NCBI GenBank assembly: GCA_023426545.1
Contig: JAFAAN010000062.1
Location: 1-64,000 of the forward strand
DNA length: 64,000 nucleotides
Direction of reading: 5' to 3'
From: Pseudomonadota bacterium
Lineage (GTDB): Bacteria > Myxococcota > Myxococcia > Myxococcales > Myxococcaceae
Translations under genes and position numbers: made by a program
Shown here: in pieces, positions 61,178 through 64,000 of the stretch
Numbering within the stretch: the stretch's first letter is position 1
Layout of the letters: every line of letters begins with the position of its first letter
The notes under the pieces: generated by a model
Database searches by the model: none
What the model saw: only the letters and a program-made list of their open reading frames with translations
What the model was told of the DNA's origin: nothing

Positions 61178-61239
61178 GGCAGTTGATGGGCCGCCTGTTG
61201 GGCGTCGGGCGAAGAGCACCTTCTGGCGCGGCGCGGCAA

Positions 61240-62340
61240 TCAGCGGGGCTCATCCGGGGCAGGAGCACGGCCGTGCCGCAGCGCGGTGACGCGCTCCGTC
61301 AGTGTGGCTTCGCTGGCCGCTCCGGCGTGCTCGGAGATGAGGGCCAGCGTGTCCTCGGACAGCTGCCTGGCGTGAGAGCTGTCCAGCAGCGAGGCCAGCT
61401 CCTGGAGCCGGCCGGTGCGCAGCAGCGCCACCACCAGGGCGTGGCCGGTGCGCGGCAGGGGCGCCTGCGTGAAGGCGGATTGGAGCGAGCCCACGGCCAG
61501 CTCTGGCAGGCCGCTGTCCAGGAGCATCTCGCCCACCAGGGCCGGGTCGTGAGGGGCCTCCAGGTCGTCGTCTGCGTCGGCTTCGTATGAGACGGCGGGG
61601 CTGCCTCGCAGCGCGTCCATCAGCTGTTCGATGGGGACGGCGCCCGTGGTTGTCTGCTGGGGGGCGCGGGGGAAGACGTAGCGAGGCTCGGCGGGGCGCA
61701 CCTCCGGCGTGCGGCGGAGCTGCTCGAAGTTCATCAGCCCGAGCATCATCGCCAGCACGCCCAGCCACACCATCTTCCACCAGATGGCCAGGCCCAGCAC
61801 CGCCACCGCCGTGGCGATGCCCACGCCGAGCAGCCGCCGTTCATGGCGGTACCCGCTGCGCGCGCGCACCAGGTTCGTCAGCAGCTGGCCGCCGTCCAGC
61901 GGCTGCATGGGCAGCAGGTTGAAGAGCCCCCAGCCGATGTTCACCCAGAGGAACTGCCGCAGGCCCTGGTCCGCCAGCCCGCCGGGTTCTCCCAGGGGCG
62001 CGAGGCTCGACAGGCCCCAGATGAGTCCACCCGCCAGGAAGCCGATGCCCGGCCCCGCGAAGCTCACCCAGGCCAACTGCCGGTGGGTGAGGTGCGCGCC
62101 CTGGTCGGTGTGCGCGGTGCCGCCCATGCCGTGCAATTCGATGCGGGCGGGACAGCCATAGCGGCGGAAGGCCAGCGCATGCCCCAGCTCATGGAGCAGC
62201 ACCGACACGAAGACGATGCCAACCCAGAGCGCGAGCCGCGCGGGCTCGGAGATGAGCGTCCAGCCCGTCATCAACGCGACGAGGAAGAAGAGCGGGTGGA
62301 CTCGGACGGGGAAGCCAGCCACGTGGAAATGGGGCCGCAT
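61240..62340 (-). CDS. M50 family (site-2-protease-like) zinc metalloprotease
   Basis: The product is 366 residues from ATG 62340; an in-frame ATG at 62400 is possible. The zinc motif HELGH lies in VLLHELGHALAFRRYG near residue 50, and the third ligand motif reads NLLPMQPLDGGQLL. About five hydrophobic segments are present. A soluble C-terminal part of about 150 residues looks helical, possibly degenerate TPR (LLDSGLPELAVGSLQSAF). The family cleaves transmembrane segments, often of anti-sigma factors. No partner is encoded nearby. Confidence 0.85.
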   Translation of the reverse strand: MRPHFHVAGFPVRVHPLFFLVALMTGWTLISEPARLALWVGIVFVSVLLHELGHALAFRRYGCPARIELHGMGGTAHTDQGAHLTHRQLAWVSFAGPGIGFLAGGLIWGLSSLAPLGEPGGLADQGLRQFLWVNIGWGLFNLLPMQPLDGGQLLTNLVRARSGYRHERRLLGVGIATAVAVLGLAIWWKMVWLGVLAMMLGLMNFEQLRRTPEVRPAEPRYVFPRAPQQTTTGAVPIEQLMDALRGSPAVSYEADADDDLEAPHDPALVGEMLLDSGLPELAVGSLQSAFTQAPLPRTGHALVVALLRTGRLQELASLLDSSHARQLSEDTLALISEHAGAASEATLTERVTALRHGRAPAPDEPR

Positions 62341-62605
62341 GGACACCGGACTGTAACCGGCGCACTCACGCCGCGCCCGGTGAAGGGGAGGGGACGCCAT
62401 ACTCCGAGTGAATGACGCGGGGCTCCATCCGGGGCCATGACATTGGGATGACATGGCTTCAGTGACATGGCGGCCGTGGCGTCTTCCCCGGCGCGGCGTG
62501 GATGTGGGGACAGGGCCTCGCGAAGCACGAGAAGTGAGATAGAGTCCCAAGACACCCCTGTTTTCCCCGCGCTCCCCCGCGCGGCGTCCCCACCCCGGCC
62601 CGCCC

Positions 62606-64000
62606 TTGTCCAGTACGAATACGCGACTGAAGTCCGCGCCCACGTCCGGCGAGTTCCAGGACGACGCCACACTCCCTCCGTCCGAGCGGACGGGCACCCG
62701 GGAAGTCACGGGCACGCGGGAGTCCACCGCCACGAACCTGACAGGCCCCCTGGGGTTGGCGGAGGGGGGCACCCGCACCCTCATCGCGCCGCTGGAGGCG
62801 GGCGAGCTGCCCAACGTGGCCCTCATCAAGGGCCTGCGGTTGGATCAGATCCTCCTGCTGACCACCGGCCTGCTGGTGGTGCTCATCGTGGGGTTGCTGG
62901 CGGCGCTGTCGGTGGCCTCCACCCAGTCCCAGTTCGAGGAGACGGCGCTCGTCTCCAAGGAGCGCATCCAGGAGCAGGCGCGCGAGCTGGGTCAGACGGT
63001 GGGGCAGACCATCGCGCTCACCTCCGCCACCAACCTGCGCGACAACAACTACGCCTTCCTCGAGGAGGTGGCGGGCTCCATCGTCAAGACGAACCCCAAC
63101 ATCCTCCGGGTCCAGATTTTCGACCCGGACGGGGTGCGGATGGCGGACAGCGAGGGCGCCAGCGAGGACAAGGAAGAGGCCGCGCCGGTCCGCCGCGCCG
63201 AGCGCCGGCTGGTGAGCGCCTTCTACCGGGGGCAGCCCATCTCCGAAATCCAGGAGCCCATCGACTACGGCTCCAGCAGCGGCAAGGGGCTGGTCGTCAT
63301 CAGCTATTCGCTGGGGGGCCTGCAGAAGCAGCTGGAGGCGTTGGAGCAGGACAAGCGCGCCACGGTGCGCGCGAACACGCTGCGCATGCTGGCCCTGGGC
63401 GTGGGCTTCGTGGTGCTGGCCGGCGCGCTGGCGGCCTACCAGAGCCGGCGCATCACCCGGCCGCTGGGCATGCTGACCAGCAAGGTGATGCAGCTGGCCG
63501 CGGGCAACCTGGGCGCGCGGGCCGGGACGGCGCAGGGCGCGGGCCGCGAGGTGGTGACGCTGGGCGTGGTGTTCAACCACATGGCCGAGCGCATCAAGGT
63601 GCTGCTGGAGGACGTGCGCGCCAAGGCGCAGCTGGAGCGCGAGGTGTCGCTCGCGCGCACGGTGCAGGAGACGTTGCTGCCCGGCCGAGAGGCCGTGCAG
63701 GTCGGGCCGCTGCGCATCGCCGGGCTCGTCGTCACCGCGGACGCCTGCGGCGGCGACTGGTGGTTCCGCGCCGCGCTGGATGACCGGCGGGTCGTCATCG
63801 GCATCGGCGACGTGACGGGCCACGGCCTGTCCACTTCGCTGGTGGCCACCAGCGCCACCAGCGGCTTCGCCTCCGCGATGACGCTGCGCGAGCCCTCGGA
63901 GGTGAACGCGCAGATGCTCATCACCGCGCTCAACGTGACGCTGGCCAACGTGGGCCGCGGCGAGCACCAGATGTCCAGCGCGCTGGCCGTCATCGACGTG
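62606..64000 (+). CDS. Membrane-bound SpoIIE-type PP2C phosphatase (5-prime part, runs off the window)
   Basis: The first 465 codons are present and the frame is open at the right edge. No ATG exists in the proximal frame; TTG 62606 is the most likely start, though it lacks a clear ribosome binding site. A disordered N-terminus is followed by a transmembrane helix (LLVVLIVGLLAALSV), a sensor domain of about 140 residues, a second helix, a HAMP domain (ITRPLGMLTSKVMQLAAGNL) and a SpoIIE phosphatase domain (ACGGDWWFRAALDD, IGDVTGHGLSTSL). It probably dephosphorylates an anti-sigma-factor antagonist. Confidence 0.82.
   Translation, partial: MSSTNTRLKSAPTSGEFQDDATLPPSERTGTREVTGTRESTATNLTGPLGLAEGGTRTLIAPLEAGELPNVALIKGLRLDQILLLTTGLLVVLIVGLLAALSVASTQSQFEETALVSKERIQEQARELGQTVGQTIALTSATNLRDNNYAFLEEVAGSIVKTNPNILRVQIFDPDGVRMADSEGASEDKEEAAPVRRAERRLVSAFYRGQPISEIQEPIDYGSSSGKGLVVISYSLGGLQKQLEALEQDKRATVRANTLRMLALGVGFVVLAGALAAYQSRRITRPLGMLTSKVMQLAAGNLGARAGTAQGAGREVVTLGVVFNHMAERIKVLLEDVRAKAQLEREVSLARTVQETLLPGREAVQVGPLRIAGLVVTADACGGDWWFRAALDDRRVVIGIGDVTGHGLSTSLVATSATSGFASAMTLREPSEVNAQMLITALNVTLANVGRGEHQMSSALAVIDV

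Noticed and set aside
62459..63967. Long minus-strand open frame opposite the SpoIIE-type phosphatase
   Set aside because: The plus-strand frame encodes clear transmembrane, HAMP and phosphatase motifs; the opposite frame is His- and Gln-rich shadow sequence.

Overview
The window is GC-rich, densely coded DNA with short intergenic gaps, many lipoproteins, a DUF2378 protein, a sigma-54 two-component pair and a wzm-wzt-wbgA O-antigen locus. This combination points to a myxobacterium, most likely Myxococcus or a close relative. Gene order also agrees with what I recall of Myxococcus xanthus: the bactofilin tail and PadC-like gene, then the wzm-wzt-wbgA O-antigen genes, then the branched-chain keto acid dehydrogenase E1 pair (esg). 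No insertion sequence, phage or CRISPR array was seen.

Positions 1-8802 hold housekeeping and cell-organisation genes: a partial basic proline-rich tail (probably BacP), a PadC-like ParB/Srx protein, pyrE, a lipoprotein, a minus-strand nadB-rhomboid-LOG operon, and a plus-strand run of lytic transglycosylase, TPR-AIM24 protein and pgsA. Positions 8799-9123 hold a sigma-70 promoter and two identical tRNA-Gly(GCC) genes, each with its own terminator.

Positions 9266-30574 are a large surface-polysaccharide region. It contains the ABC exporter Wzm/Wzt, the three-domain glycosyltransferase WbgA, a methyltransferase-glycosyltransferase fusion, two GT4-GT2 fusions, a GT-C-like membrane protein, a small helical protein, another GT4 enzyme, and a compact dTDP-L-rhamnose operon (rfbB-rfbD-rfbA-rfbC) followed by an MFS transporter. 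Wzm/Wzt would export a polymer made in the cytoplasm, the glycosyltransferases would build it, and the rml-type enzymes would supply dTDP-rhamnose. Two features stand out: a helical repeat shared between the WbgA N-terminus and the small protein at 23517-24011, and a fused methyltransferase, linker and glycosyltransferase that could cap the chain.

Positions 30719-46904 hold a YihY-type membrane protein, a secreted Ig-like protein, an ABC-F ATPase, divergent tgt with an MnmC-like methyltransferase, an alpha/beta hydrolase, an OmpA-type lipoprotein, a sigma-54 response regulator with its histidine kinase (behind a near-consensus sigma-54 promoter), a DUF3014 protein, a DUF2378 protein, and a large acyl-CoA synthetase-GNAT fusion.

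Positions 46960-64000 hold a DUF4142 lipoprotein, a glycine-rich lipoprotein, a Ski2-like helicase, phosphoenolpyruvate carboxylase, an SGNH lipoprotein, a cysteine-rich lipoprotein, a PilZ protein, a GNAT enzyme, the E1 beta and E1 alpha subunits of a keto acid dehydrogenase, an M50 protease, and the first part of a membrane-bound SpoIIE-type phosphatase that runs off the window. Functions were assigned by reading motifs by eye; no database search was possible.
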